Below, piece by piece: positions 34,920 through 51,529 of a stretch of 64,000 nt of DNA. The DNA comes from Phalacrocorax aristotelis. Taxonomy: Eukaryota > Chordata > Aves > Suliformes > Phalacrocoracidae. Below the pieces are notes generated by a model that was not told the origin of the DNA, did no database searches, and saw only the letters and a list, made by a program, of their open reading frames with translations. Both the position numbers and the translations under genes were made by a program. Positions within the stretch are counted from its first letter, which is position 1. Each line of letters opens with the position of its first letter. The stretch covers positions 26,178,797 to 26,242,796 of the forward strand of contig NC_134285.1 of the NCBI RefSeq assembly GCF_949628215.1, written 5' to 3'.

Positions 34920-35100
34920 TCCACAGTTACCCTGGGAGAAACCCCTCACTTGCAGGGAGGTCATGCGGCAGCGATGGTGTCCCGTCCAGCACCGGACAAC
35001 CTGCACGGGAGAGAGTCCCTGAGCGTGGAGAGAGCTTCAGCCTGTGCTCAAAGCCGCTCCGGCACCAGGTAACCCACCGGCAGGGGAGAGGTCCCACGGG
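34920..35100 (+). pseudogene. Relic of a C2H2 zinc-finger array
   Basis: About two finger repeats can be traced. The pieces are WEKPLTC, a CGGCAGCG...GTCCAGCACCGG segment giving VQHRTTCTGE, then GAGAGCTTCAGC...CGGCACCAGGTAACCCAC. The last 19 bases at 35059-35077 are identical to 40258-40276 in finger 3 of the nearby intact gene, which alone has the HQVTH spelling. Stops, lost cysteines and frame changes show it is not functional. It is probably a decayed partial duplicate of the downstream gene. Confidence 0.7.
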
Positions 35101-35560
35101 TGGCAGGGCGCGGGCTGCCCCTCGGCACCGCCCGGTTTGGCGAGAAGGGCCCGGTTGGGCGGGGGGGGCGCGGCGGCGGAGCTCAGCCGGGACCGGCACC
35201 AGCCGCGCCGCCGCCATTTTCGGTGGCCCTCCGAGGCGAAGGCGCCGCCCGCCATTGGCCGCCGCCGCCGTCACGTGACAGCGCCACTGGACCCGCCGCT
35301 GCCGGCCGGGCCGGGCTCAGGTACGGGGTCCCTGCCCCGGGGACACCCCGGCGGCTTCCTGCCGCGTCTGGAGGACCACCGCTCCCACCCCAGCCCTGTG
35401 GGTCCGTTATTTCCCTGGGGCACCCCCCGGGGTGCTGAGGGGCAGCGGGGCCGTAGGGGTGCCGGGGAGCCCGCCGCTCCCAGCGAGGGGTGCGCCCGGC
35501 GGAGCTGGGGCCCCGCCTCGGCGGGGAGTTGCTGGTTCCCAAGTGCAGAAGCCCTACCGC
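35050..35560 (+). promoter_or_regulatory. CpG-island promoter of the zinc-finger gene
   Basis: Very CpG-dense sequence. It holds a YY1-type GCCGCCATTTT at 35210-35220, an inverted CCAAT box (ATTGG) at 35254-35258 and the palindrome GTCACGTGAC (USF/MITF-type E-box) at 35270-35279. A donor, GCTCAG|GTACGG at 35321, could end a non-coding first exon. The transcription start is inferred to lie around 35.2-35.3 kb. Confidence 0.7.
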
Positions 35561-35641
35561 TCGGAGCAGTTACTTAAAGCCTAGGCTCTGACCCTCCCCG
35601 TTTCTCCTCCCGGAGCAGAACCCCCAGGAGCGGAGCTGGAG

Positions 35642-40975
<5,334 letters not shown>

Positions 40976-41470
40976 GTGTGGGGAGCAGTTAGATCTGGTA
41001 CCCTGTGAGCATCCCAGGGGAGCAAAGCCCAGTGTCTCTCTCCCTTCACTCTACTGACCACCCTGCTTGCAGAGGGTGAAAGCAGTTTATTTTTTAGAAG
41101 AGCAAGTCCTAAGAGAGATGGAAGAAGGGGAGAGTCGGTGCAAGGAGCTGAATTGGAGGTTTGGGGAAGAGCCTGTGACACAGCAGAGGAAGCAGGTGGT
41201 GGCCAGAGGGATTGCTCTTGGGAGAGCCATTTCTCTCTCGAGAGAGAGAAATGAGATAGAGAAATCAAAGAAATGAAATAGCTTGAAAAGGCTGGAATGT
41301 ACTTGGCGGTGTATTTTAGAGGAAGGCAAACGCCTTACCTTTTGTCTGTGCAAGCATGTTTCAGGCAATTTATAGAGTGAACCAAATGCACCATCTTAGA
41401 CCCTGCAACGCTCTGACCAGCTAAACAAGAGCTCCCGTATTCCCTCCCTGCCACCGCTCTGGTTAGAGGC
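40976..41470 (+). other. Probable 3' UTR of the zinc-finger gene
   Basis: Follows the stop directly. No AATAAA is seen before the CpG island; the first is at 41665-41670 inside the island, so the 3' end is not settled. Confidence 0.4.
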
Positions 41471-42430
41471 CCTGAATTACCCTCCTCGCTCTGTGGGCCA
41501 GGCCTGGGGCACGGAGGACCCTCACACGCCCCGTCCCGTCACTCGGGCCGGCCCGGCTGTGGCCCGCGTCCCACGTGACCGCTGCCCGGTGTCTGCCCAG
41601 GCCGGAGCCCCCGCGGGAGCCCGACCGCTGTACTAACGTGGCGTCATTATTTCTAAAATCGCCGAATAAAACCATCTTTAAAAAAACACCGTTTCCGCAA
41701 TTTTCCCGTAACCGCCACAACCCTCGTTGCCCTCCTCTTCCTCCGTGGCGCCGCTTGCGCATGCGCGGCTTCACCGGGGGGGCAGGACCTTGCGCGACGC
41801 TGGAGGCCGCCGTTGGCCGAAGGCGAGGGGAGGGGGCCGGAGCTGTGTGACGTCCGGGTCGCCTCCACCAATCGGCGGCGCCGGTGCGTGCCGTCCGTGG
41901 CTTCTGATTCGCTGCCCTGTCACCTCCCCCCGTCAATAAACGCCGGGTGGCTGGGATGGGTCTTTGTCTCGCGCCGCCGGGCAGAGGGCGGGAGGCGGCA
42001 GCAGCAGAGGGTGAGTGTGCGCGGCGCGTCTCCATGGTAACGCGGCTGGGCCGGGTGTGGCGGGCGGCCTTCTCCGGTACCGGGCTTGGGCCCCGCCTAC
42101 ACTCGGGCCCGCTTCCCCGCTGGGGGAAGGAGGCAGCGGGCCCGGCCTCCCCACTCCCGGGGCCAGGTGGGCCTGGTGCGCCCCTCTCAAGGCCTGGGCC
42201 CTCCGCCTCTGCCCGCTGGGGCCTGGGAGCAGCTGCCGGCCGCGGGGAGGGCGGTGGCTGCCGTCCTGCCTGCCCCGCCCCAGGCCGGGTTGCTGGGGGG
42301 AGCCCCGGCGGGGCGCGGAGTGAAGGATGGTCCTCGACAGTCCTGGAGCAGTTTCGGGATGCGCAGCGCCTGCCGGCGAGCTGCGTGCTGGTGAGTAGGT
42401 CTGGCGGCGTGCCGGGCCGGCAGCTATCAG
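41470..42430 (+). promoter_or_regulatory. HMOX2: CpG-island promoter and leader exon(s) of HMOX2
   Basis: CpG-dense. It contains an NRF1-type TGCGCATGCGC at 41756-41766, TGACGT at 41848-41853, CCAAT at 41868-41872 and an RFX X-box-like GTCTCCATGGTAAC at 42028-42041. Two strong donors, AGAGG|GTGAGT at 42011 and CTG|GTGAGT at 42391, suggest alternative non-coding first exons spliced to 46305. Assignment to HMOX2 rests on orientation and the absence of any other downstream gene. Confidence 0.65.
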
Positions 42431-45400
42431 GCCTCCCTCGTCTCTTCCTTCTGCTCCCATGGGCGAGCGTCTGCACTGCAGCTGAGGAAGTGTGCCAGAA
42501 CGGTTGCCTCATATCCCTGCGGCACTTCCTGCACGTAGCTTCTTGTGAAGGGTGCCTGAGTGTCCTTCTGGAGAGGAGCCCTACGCTGGCTTCTCCTAGT
42601 GGCCCTTAGAGTCTCTTGACTCGCATCAGCTCCATGAAGAGCTTGGAGGATGAAGGCCTCTTGCTGTTCCTGCTTTTCCGTTGTTGGCTGAAACGAATGT
42701 CTTATTCAAGCCTCACAGTGCCCAGCACTGGTACACAGCACTGCGTTACATATGTCAGCCATAAGCACCTGATGCTGTCCCTGTGTGGGGTGTCACAGGC
42801 ACAGCTGGCTGTGAGCTTGGACAGGCAGGGCAAGTGCTGGCTCTCCCCAGAACAAAGGCTGTTCAACATGTTCATGCGTGTCTGTCACACTGCACTCCTC
42901 CCCCCCAGATCTGCTCCTGACTGACCTGCCCCTTGCGCTGTTCTGGCTGACCTGAGAAAATAGATTCCTGATGCGCTGCCTGACACAAGCGCCAGTTACC
43001 AAAGTGCAGAACTGGACAAGATCTGTGAAGTCACCAGGACTTTACCTCCTCGGGCGATCTGTTGAGGTGCTGGACTGCAGCTCTGGTGGACAGAAGTAGC
43101 ATTTATGTGGGCACTGCTAGAACTGTCTTGGACTTGAATTATTGCCTAAATTTAGGCTGTGACTAGGTGAAGTCTTAAACCAAGCTGGGATCAGGTGATG
43201 TAGTAACTTATTCTGTGAGGCTCCATTTCCAGCAGCAGCTGCCAGTCCAGCCAGCCCAGAGAGAGAAGGAGATGCGAAGCTCTCCTAATATGATTGCCAG
43301 GTTATTTCTGTGATGATTCTTCAAGGTGCTAGGCCTGGGGTTTGTCTCTGCTGCAGCAATGCTTGGGTAGGTCCAGCCATGCTCTGCTGCTTTTTAAAGC
43401 AAGTACGTAAACTCTGCATGTGGGAAAATACCTTGGAGGTGCATGCTAGTGGAACAGCAAACATGAACTCTGTACTGCTTGGGTGTTTGTGAATTACTGA
43501 ACTTCTCCCAAGGTTCCCCAAGCAAAGCCAGGACTTCCAGTCCCCTCCCTGCAGCAGCGTCTACTTCCTTCAAAAGGCATGGGACTGTTGGGATTGAGTG
43601 TCTTCCTACCCCAAGAAGAATACCTGTGCATCTTGAGCATGAAGCTTGCTGTGGAAATGTGTGCAGGGATGGCATTAGGAAAAGTCTAAGCCATCATATT
43701 TACCTGTACTTGTACTGTCCTCACCTTGGGCTAAAGGGACTGGTGTCATCACTGCCCTGCATATTGCTATAGAGATGAATGTGTCAGACTGAGCCTTTAC
43801 AAAAAAAAAAAAAAAACAACACCCATGGGAGATATGATTCTGAGAGCACGTCAAAGTCCTTAAACAACTTTGCTTGCTAACCCCAGCAAGCAGACAGCTT
43901 TATTTCTGCAACACTAGTACAGGCTTGAGTAAAGGCTTCTGAGATCCCATCAGATGCCCTGTTTGTAGCATGGAGAGCAAAGTTCCAGTGTTGGTGAGTG
44001 CTGTTAGACATGAGCATGCTGCGAGGTGTGGGTGCGGAGGCCTTAACCAGTAAGTTAGCAGACACATCCTGTACAGTGATGATCTCAGGAGTCATGTATG
44101 TCTGGCCACTGGGAGTCTTGAACCATTGCTGCTGTTAGCTATTAGTTTCTAAGAATTGATCTGGTGTGTTCCTTTGGGTTAGATTTAATATCAACCTTCA
44201 GGCCTCTTCCAGGGGATGAACAGTGCTGAAGTGCTCTTTGTAGCTCTGCTCTCACCTGCTGCTGTGTACAGGTGGCTGTTGCAGGCCTGCCGGTGTGCGG
44301 AGGCAGCACGCCCTACCACCAGGACTCAGTTGTCTTGGAAGTGTAAGATAAATTAGAACCAGTTTAATTTTGGAATCTGCATTTCTTGAGCAGTGCCTGG
44401 CCCAAAGTAAGCTGAGTGGGAGGCCAGGGTCTCATCAGAACTTGTGCGTCTGTATTGGCAGGAGGCTGGGCTGGGCTGTGCTGCAAGGCAAGCAGGCTGT
44501 TCCCCCCGTGCCCATGACAGGGTCTTGTCTGAGCCCAGGCAGGTTATTTGCCTCTTTGCTTCTGTTTCCATTCCTTGCAGTGGACATCTCCCAGTGTTTG
44601 AAGCTGAAGCTGTGTGATGAGTGAAGGTAGGTCCTGTTTGCTGACCTGGTGTGAACATGCTTGCTGTCTAGAGAGTGACCAGATAGTCAGCATGGCACCT
44701 GAACCTGGTTTCCTCAAATATCTGAGCTCTTGTGCTGGTGTGCCTTTCAGTGCCTGGCTGTGTCATCCTGCCCTAAATGTCTCTACCCTAGGGATGAGGA
44801 GGATGAGCTGTGCCATGTCCTGTGGGGCGGGGCAATGGGGATGTAGGGCTGCCTCCCCTAACAGCTTCTGCTACTGCAGCAGGCTAGCTGGCATCATGAA
44901 GTAATGCATTTCGCTCGGTCCTCCCTTCAGGGAAGGCTCTGTCCTGGTGGCCCAAAGGCTGGGTGATCACAGGAGAAACCTTCACCCTGGTGATATGTTC
45001 TCCAAACTGAGTGCTGTGCCTGGGGATGTGTGCTCAGACCCAGCTCCCAGTGCTCCTGGCCAAGTCCTGTGTCAGAGTGTGGAGGGCAGCAAGAGTGGCT
45101 TAGAAACTCGGGGTTGAGGAACTGGAGAGCAGTTAATTTATAACTGGTGTGCTGTGTGCAAGCTGGGAGCCAGCAGCTGATGTGCTGTTGCTGGCCCTGT
45201 GCTAATGAGCTTGGTGAGCTTGCGGATGCAGCCCACCAAAGGGGACTGAACTGGTGTGGGAGAGCATGAGGGATGGCTGTCTTCTAGTGAATGCTTTACA
45301 AAGAGCCAGCAAGCAGCTTAGTTCCTTACTCATCTGGCAAAGGTTGCCTGTAAGGTGGTGGTGCTGTTCTGCACAAAGCTGATTACAGGTCCAGTTAATA

Positions 45401-46304
45401 AATGAGGTAGCTGGATTTCTGGCTTAACAGGGGTGCTCAACTAATGTAAGCCAGGTGTCTTGCTCCTGTTTCTGGGTAGGTGTTTCGTATCCTGCTACAT
45501 CTGAGGAGATTTTTTGCCTTTTGCAAAAGGGGAGGGAGATCCCAGTTACTTCTGTGGTTTGGAGTAAACCCTGCTAGGCAGGAGAGGAATGTGTGAGTGG
45601 TAGCAGGAGCATCTGCAGCTTGTTCTGTTCAGAGAATGGCTGCTTTGATTCTTCATGGAGTACAGCCCAGGAAAGGCAGAACAGTGAAATCTGCTCCTGC
45701 TTTGGGAGCTCCTCCTCATAGACTCTGTTGCAGGGAAGGCTTTCGTTTCCGCTCTGAGCTGCCTGGCTTCAGAGCTTAGCTGGCCTAATTCACTGCTGCT
45801 GTCTTCCAGGGGAGGCTCTGTACTGCTGTGGAAATGAAGTAGCTTGTTATTCCTCCTGACTGAAGGAGAGGCGCTTCCCTTTCCATTTACTCTGCTCAGA
45901 GTCTGACATTGGATGGGATATTTGGTAGCACCAGTGGAAAGCAGCTTGCTCACAATTTCCATGCAGATTGCTAACATGAGGGTCTCTGGTCATCTTCAGC
46001 CAGGAACCATCCCGAAGTGGGAAACCTAATGCAGGCTGCTTGCTGTGTTGTAGGCCTCCTCTGAGGTTAATATGTTGTGAACTGGATGTTAGTGTTGATG
46101 TTCACCTGAGGTAGCTCAACTGAATAAGCAAGGTTGCTTCCTTGAGAATACCTGGTGTGCAGTGGAAATGGCCAGTGGCTGCTTCTCACTGCCTACTGTG
46201 GTGGAGCAGCCCAGAGGCTCCTTGCTAGACTGCTCAGCATTTCATACCTATCCCTTTGCTAAGGCAGCTTTCCTCTAAAATGACTGTCTAATTTTGCCTT
46301 TCAG
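42431..46304. other. HMOX2: HMOX2 5' intron
   Basis: No coding exon seen. Contains an A16 run at 43801-43816. Short ORFs here lack similarity. Confidence 0.6.
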
Positions 46305-46332
46305 ATTGCCTAATCTCCATCACTGACTAGCA

Positions 46333-46412
46333 ATGCCATCAGCTATGGAGGGCTCCGAGCAGGGAGGAGGGGAAATCTTGCTCTACGAGGAAACAGAAGA
46401 TGATAATGTCAG
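46333..46412 (+). CDS. HMOX2: HMOX2 first coding exon
   Basis: The exon starts at 46305 after CCTTTCAG, and coding starts at ATG 46333. A second in-frame ATG is four codons on. Donor GTCAG|GTGAGT. Encodes an acidic N-terminus. Confidence 0.85.
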
Positions 46413-49400
46413 GTGAGTCCTGTCTCATAACACGGCACAGACAGAGTCTTGGGCAAGGCAGGAGACCTCTGAGGTAAAGGAGTGATCTTTCTCCTAATCT
46501 GAAAAAGAATGAGGGATTTCAATAGGTGATTAATCAAATATATGAGCAGTAAAATCTGTTTAATCAAACTGTACTGGAAGGGTGGAGGGGATAGGAAGGA
46601 GCAATCTGGCTAAGGCTGCAACAGCAGGGTTTTTTTTAGCCTCTACTATCAAACTCACATTTCAGAAATGCTTTGACCATTTGGTAGTTGGCTAGGAAGG
46701 CACAAGCACAAGGTGTACTGGTTTTCGGTGGCTTGCTGGGCAGTCTTATATGGTAGCTACTTCTTCATTTGAAAAATTACTCTAGAGGTGAACTCTGCTC
46801 CAGTGAGCTGCCTCTCTTGTCTTTGCAGAATACCCACTGGTCTAGGCAAGACTGTTTTCTTGGAGGTTAGTTTAAAAAACGAATTCATACACATGCTTTA
46901 AAAGCCAAGGCTCTCAGACTTAGAAAATGGCAAGGGTGAATAGGGTGCTTCCCAGAACACCTAGATAGGCTGGTTGACTTCTCTTTGACTTGACGGGCTC
47001 GGTTTCATGAGACGTTAATGCTACCTGGTTCTCCCAGCCCATCCAGGCCTTGTCTAGCCTGTTGGCTGCAGTGTTCAGCCACTCAGTGGATCTGAAGTGT
47101 TCAGAGTCTGTTTCACCTGCACAAACATACTATCTGTAGCAAACTAGTCATAAAAACTGTAATGTGGACTTTGGCATAATTCTGAGTGAGTGTAGGTGTT
47201 GATGATAAACTGAAGTGCAGTGGCTGTAACCTAAAACCATAAATTTTCTTTTTTTTTTTTTTTGAAAGACAATTTGTGGAAACCTGCAAAAACAGTGTAA
47301 TACAGATGAATAAACTTTTTAATGGTGTTCTAGCCCTGTTTTGCCATTCAGCTCTCCTCTTCTCCAGCAGTTAATACTCAAGTTGGAAAAGCTAGGGTCC
47401 TACCTGTGTACGCATCTGCTCTTACCTGAGCCTTTCTCCTTCTGAGTGACCACGGAGGACACCACCAAGGCTCCCATGCCCTTTAGTCTGCCCTGGTAGT
47501 TGCTCTTCATATGCTCAAGGCCTCCTTTTGTAGTATTGCTGGGGCTCATGTGGATTTAGAAGCAAAAGTAATGGTGTAGGGATCAGAAGATCCTTGGCAA
47601 TTGCTTCAGTATCCTGGGTCTGAGCCCCTGGTGAGCCCCAGCCCTCCCAGAATGGCAAGTCTGCTTGGCACATGGGTGCTTGCACCTGTGGAAGGAGCCT
47701 CTGGCTGCTGCCACCCTGCTGCTTCTTCCTGGTGATGGCACTTCCAGCCTGTGGGGCTGGCCTTGAGGGATCCCACCTTGTACCTTTTCCAAACTGGGCC
47801 TGAGATGGTAGGGAGTGGGGGGATCCCTCCAAACACAGCAGGGACAAACTCTATATTGCATGTGGAAGTGGGATGAAAGGAGCTCTCCCTGTTTGCCTGC
47901 AGTCCCACTGACCTTTCAGAGCTGCTGAAGGAGGGGACTAAGGAATCCCATGACCGTGCGGAGAACACTCAGTTTGTCAAAAGCTTCCTGAAAGGACAGA
48001 TCAAGAAGGAGCTCTTCAAGGTGAGTGCTGCTCTGCTCCTGTGGCAGCTCTTTGACATACCCACTGACTGATGCAGACTGAGGCAGAGTCCCACAGCCCT
48101 TTGTGTAGGGGATGGGGAGGAATCCAGTTTCTAGGTGGCATGGTCAAAACTACGGGAGGGCCCTTGCCCGGGACTCCTGCCAGGTGTATCCTACAGCTGG
48201 GACCCAGGGGCAAGGAGCATGCTGGCCCAGCACAGGCTTGATTAGGTAGAAGTGCTGAGCTTCTGGCTGCTCAAGGCAGGTGTGGCTGAAGCACAGATAC
48301 TGGTGGCATGACAGCACTTATTCCATCCTCCAAAGACTAGACTGTTTTCCATAGACTTCAGGTTGGTTTGCTTTCTCTTCTGTACAGAAGAGATGGTATT
48401 CTGGGTCTGACCAGCACTGTCTGATCCCAAAGGTCTCAGCATATACAGTAATCTCCTATAACACAAGGCTGTTGGTGCTGGTTGTACCTTTTGGATGAAG
48501 TTTGCCCCTGTGCCTTGCTCTCAAGGTGACAGGAGGCCCAGAGCACACAGATGGCAACATCAGGCTAATTCTTAGCTCGTGCTGTGTAGGCATTGTTGTT
48601 ATGAATGTAGATAAAAAGCCTCTGATCCTTCAAGTGATACATGCCTGGTGCGGGCTTTCCAGGCTGGTTCTGTGTCAAGCCTGTGGCTTTCCTCCTTGTT
48701 TACCCCACCTCTGTGCTGTGGGGCAGCAGTGACAAGGTGTGATGTGCTGATCTGGTAAATGGCTTCTCACATCAGCTGTGCTTCTTCTGTAGCTGGCCAC
48801 AGTGGCGCTTTACTTCACGTACTCTGCTCTGGAAGAGGAAATGGATCGCAACAAGGACAACCCAGTCTTTGCTCCTCTGTATTTCCCCCTAGAGCTTCAC
48901 CGAAGAGAAGCGTTGGTCAAAGACCTGAAATATTTCTATGGAGAAGACTGGAAAGAGAAGATCCAGTGTTCAGAGGCAACTCAGCACTATGTGGACAGAA
49001 TTCATCATGTGGGACAGCACGAGCCAGAGCTGCTGGTGGCTCATGCTTATACACGCTACATGGGTGATCTCTCAGGTGGCCAAGTGCTGAAGAAGGTAGC
49101 CCAGAGGGCCCTGAAGTTGCCCAGTACTGAGGAAGGGATCCAATTCTATGTGTTTGACAACATTTCCAATGCGCAGCAGTTCAAGCAGCTCTATAGAGCA
49201 AGGATGAATGCCCTGGACTTGGACAAGAACATCAAGGAAAGGATCGTGGAAGAGGCCAACCGAGCCTTCAGATTTAATATGCAGGTACGAAATCCCCTGA
49301 GCCCCGTACATGTAGGTGCTGCTGCTTTTGGGTCTGAGACCACCAGAGCCCCTCCTTTTTGAGGGGGTGGGATTCCAGTTTGAATAGCTCTTTTGCTAAC

Positions 49401-50571
49401 TTCTGGAGACATGGGTGGTGTTGGGTAGGAACTCCTCCCATATTCCAAGACCACAGCCAAACCTCTGATGAGGGCAAAATGAAGATGGCTTCACAACATT
49501 CCTGTGTGCTGTGCGGCTCTGAAGCAGTGGGGGGAGCAGAGCTCTCACTTCAAGACAGCCTCAAACAGTTTGAGCATATCATACCACAGTGGTTACAATT
49601 CACCTCCTGTCTCACATCTGACATGTTGCGCAATGGCCAAAAATGTCTGTAGCCTCTCATTCCTTCCCGTAGTATTTGCCGTTCATAAAACCTGACTGAG
49701 CCACCACTTGCCCCAGGGGGAGTAACATAGTCTTAGTTACTGGATGGATGCTTTAATCCATGCCTGTAGTAGGTTGGTGTGGTTTAAGCTGCCTAGGAAT
49801 GTGGTGGGAAGTGGCTGGCTCATCTGTCAGGATCTTTGAGGAAACCCCTGGCATCGGAGCTGGAGGGGCTGCCTGACCCCAGCAGGAACAGGAGTGTTGA
49901 TCCCCAGAGAGGGTCCACAGCAGGGAGGGGAGAGGGTGTTGCCTCATACTCCCCCCGGCAGCAGGCTGGGAGGTGAACAGCAGGGTGATGCTGTGTCCAT
50001 CTCGCTCCTGGGTCTGACTCAATGCTGTTGGAATGCGGGGTGCCTTCTCAGAGCCATGGCATGTGCCAGATGTCACCACAGGGCTGCCTGCAGGGAGCTC
50101 TGAAATGAGTAGCATATGCTGCCTGTGTGGGGAGGGAGGCAGGAGTGGCTCTTGCTTGTTCTCCAGATCGGATTGTTCTGGGCATCAAGGTGAAAGCTGC
50201 CTGGCTCTGCCTGCTTCATGTACTCACTGTGACTACTTGCAGGTATTTGATGAACTGGACAAGATTGGCAGGTCACTGACAGAAGAAGCCCAAGATGGAG
50301 GCTTTCCAGTCCATGATGGAAAAGGAGACCTACGCAAATGCCCTTACTATGCAGATGAGCTAGGTAGGTCATGGGCAACAACAGAGCTGCCACACGCATA
50401 TGGTGCAAGACTTGCAGCACTAAGGGTGCTTTCTGTGTTCTAGCAGGCAAGGCGGGAGCTGGCTGCCCCTATCATGCTGCTGTGGCCCTGGCAAAGCAAC
50501 CCCTAGCACAGCTGATCCTGGCGGCCTGCCTCGCTGTGGCAGCAGGAGCTGTAGCGTGGTATGTCATGTGA
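46333..50571 (+). CDS. HMOX2: Heme oxygenase 2 (5 coding exons)
   Basis: Constitutive ER-anchored heme oxygenase. It cleaves heme to biliverdin, CO and ferrous iron using electrons from cytochrome P450 reductase. Exons: 46333-46412 (exon from 46305), 47903-48020, 48793-49284, 50243-50363, 50444-50571. Phases agree; 312 residues (human 316). H43 in [12 protein letters not shown] is the proximal heme ligand; [12 protein letters not shown] (GDLSGG at 157-162) is the distal helix. Two Cys-Pro heme-regulatory motifs (C263-P, C278-P), which mark HMOX2 rather than HMOX1, are followed by a C-terminal membrane anchor (about 288-312). The ATG at 46333 follows an in-frame TGA at 46324. The N-terminus is short, acidic and unlike human. 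Confidence 0.96.
46413..47902. other. HMOX2: HMOX2 intron
   Basis: Includes a T15 tract at 47249-47263. No exon seen. Confidence 0.7.
47903..48020 (+). CDS. HMOX2: HMOX2 second coding exon (proximal His)
   Basis: The acceptor is GCCTGCAG and the donor CAAG|GTGAGT. Encodes [20 protein letters not shown], including the heme-ligating histidine. Confidence 0.96.
48793..49284 (+). CDS. HMOX2: HMOX2 third coding exon (catalytic core)
   Basis: 492 nt in phase 0, with acceptor CTTCTGTAG and donor GCAG|GTACGA. Encodes most of the alpha-helical heme pocket, including [20 protein letters not shown]. Confidence 0.97.
50243..50363 (+). CDS. HMOX2: HMOX2 fourth coding exon (first CP motif)
   Basis: The acceptor is CTACTTGCAG and the donor CTAG|GTAGGT. 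Encodes [11 protein letters not shown]-like text (here [12 protein letters not shown]) and KCPYYA. Confidence 0.95.
50444..50571 (+). CDS. HMOX2: HMOX2 last coding exon (second CP motif, tail anchor)
   Basis: The acceptor reads CTAGCAG, a NAGNAG tandem site, so the exon may begin at 50444 or 50447, adding or dropping one Ala. Encodes GCPYHAA, then a hydrophobic tail ending AWYVM. Stop TGA 50569-50571. Confidence 0.93.
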
Positions 50572-51220
50572 TGGGGAGAGCAACACATGGTTCTAAATGA
50601 TGTCATTGTCTTCAAACTGTTCCCTTGCTGTTGGTGAGTACAGGGTGGAAGTAAGAAAATAAACAGGAATCCTGTGGGACTGTCAGAGACTCTTTGCACA
50701 CCAGTAGTGCAAGCACTGTAATTATAATGTTGGTAGCTGACTAGTGTACAGGACTGATCTGGTGCGAGGATTCCACTTCAGTGCTGCCCTACCCAGGCTG
50801 GGGCAGCTTTTATGGCTAGATATGTCTTGTCCTGTACTGGCAAAGGCTTCATGTGCTTGGCTTTTCATCTTCTTCCTGGAAGCAATTGCTGGAGGGAGTT
50901 TCCTGCCCTGGGCTGCAACCCAAGAATGTGTCATCAGCTTTTTCAGTGAAGAGCACTCTGTTTCCTACTCTGAGAAACTGATGTTTCAGTCGTGCTGCAG
51001 TGGCTGTGCCATAGGGCTGTTAGCGCAAAGTCACAATGTCCTGGAGACCAAGCCTAGCTCATGTGTGATGAAGCTCCCTGGGGCTGGGGCCAGACTGTGT
51101 GTATGGGGCGGGCTCTAAAGGTGACAAATGTGTATTGGTTGTGGGTTGGGTTTTGGCTTGTTTTGATCGTTTTGTTTTCTGAACCCTTGACCAGAATAAA
51201 AAGTTGCAATGCTGTAGTTG
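50572..51220 (+). other. HMOX2: HMOX2 3' UTR with poly(A) signals
   Basis: AATAAA at 50658-50663 and again at 51195-51200, suggesting a short and a longer 3' UTR. The longer one ends about 320 bp from the convergent CDIP1 3' end. Confidence 0.65.
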
Positions 51221-51529
51221 GGGAAAGCCAAAACCACATCACTGGTAGCACAGGTGACCTGTGCTGTGAGGTGGAGGTCTCTTCCTCCTCTGCTCAAGTG
51301 CTTAGGCACAAGGAGAGGGGCTGCCTGAGCAGCACAGCTGAGGGATGGGCAGGGAAAGCTCCTGTTAGCCCTAGGGCCTCTGCTGCCCTGGGCTGGGTGA
51401 TTGAGGCTGCTGGTCTTCTGCCTGTGCTTGGGACTACTGTGCCCCCATACCATCCCTCCTCACTTCAGCTTCCCTGGGGGTGGCTCAGCTGTGTGTTGGG
51501 AGCAGGGGGAAAAGAAAAGATGCACACAG

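Noticed and set aside
35044-35577. Plus-strand ORF of 177 codons in the zinc-finger CpG island, considered as a KRAB or leader coding exon
   Set aside because: No KRAB residues, low-complexity Gly/Pro/Arg composition, and strong promoter motifs within it.
41463-42512. 349-codon minus-strand ORF across the HMOX2 CpG island
   Set aside because: Pro/Arg/Gly-rich translation typical of open antisense frames in GC-rich DNA; no domain and several equally open frames overlap.
43801-43816. A16 run as a SINE or retrocopy tail
   Set aside because: Upstream sequence has no SINE promoter boxes or spliced gene copy.
47249-47263. T15 tract as evidence for a processed retrocopy
   Set aside because: No adjacent retrocopied sequence or target duplication; a simple homopolymer.
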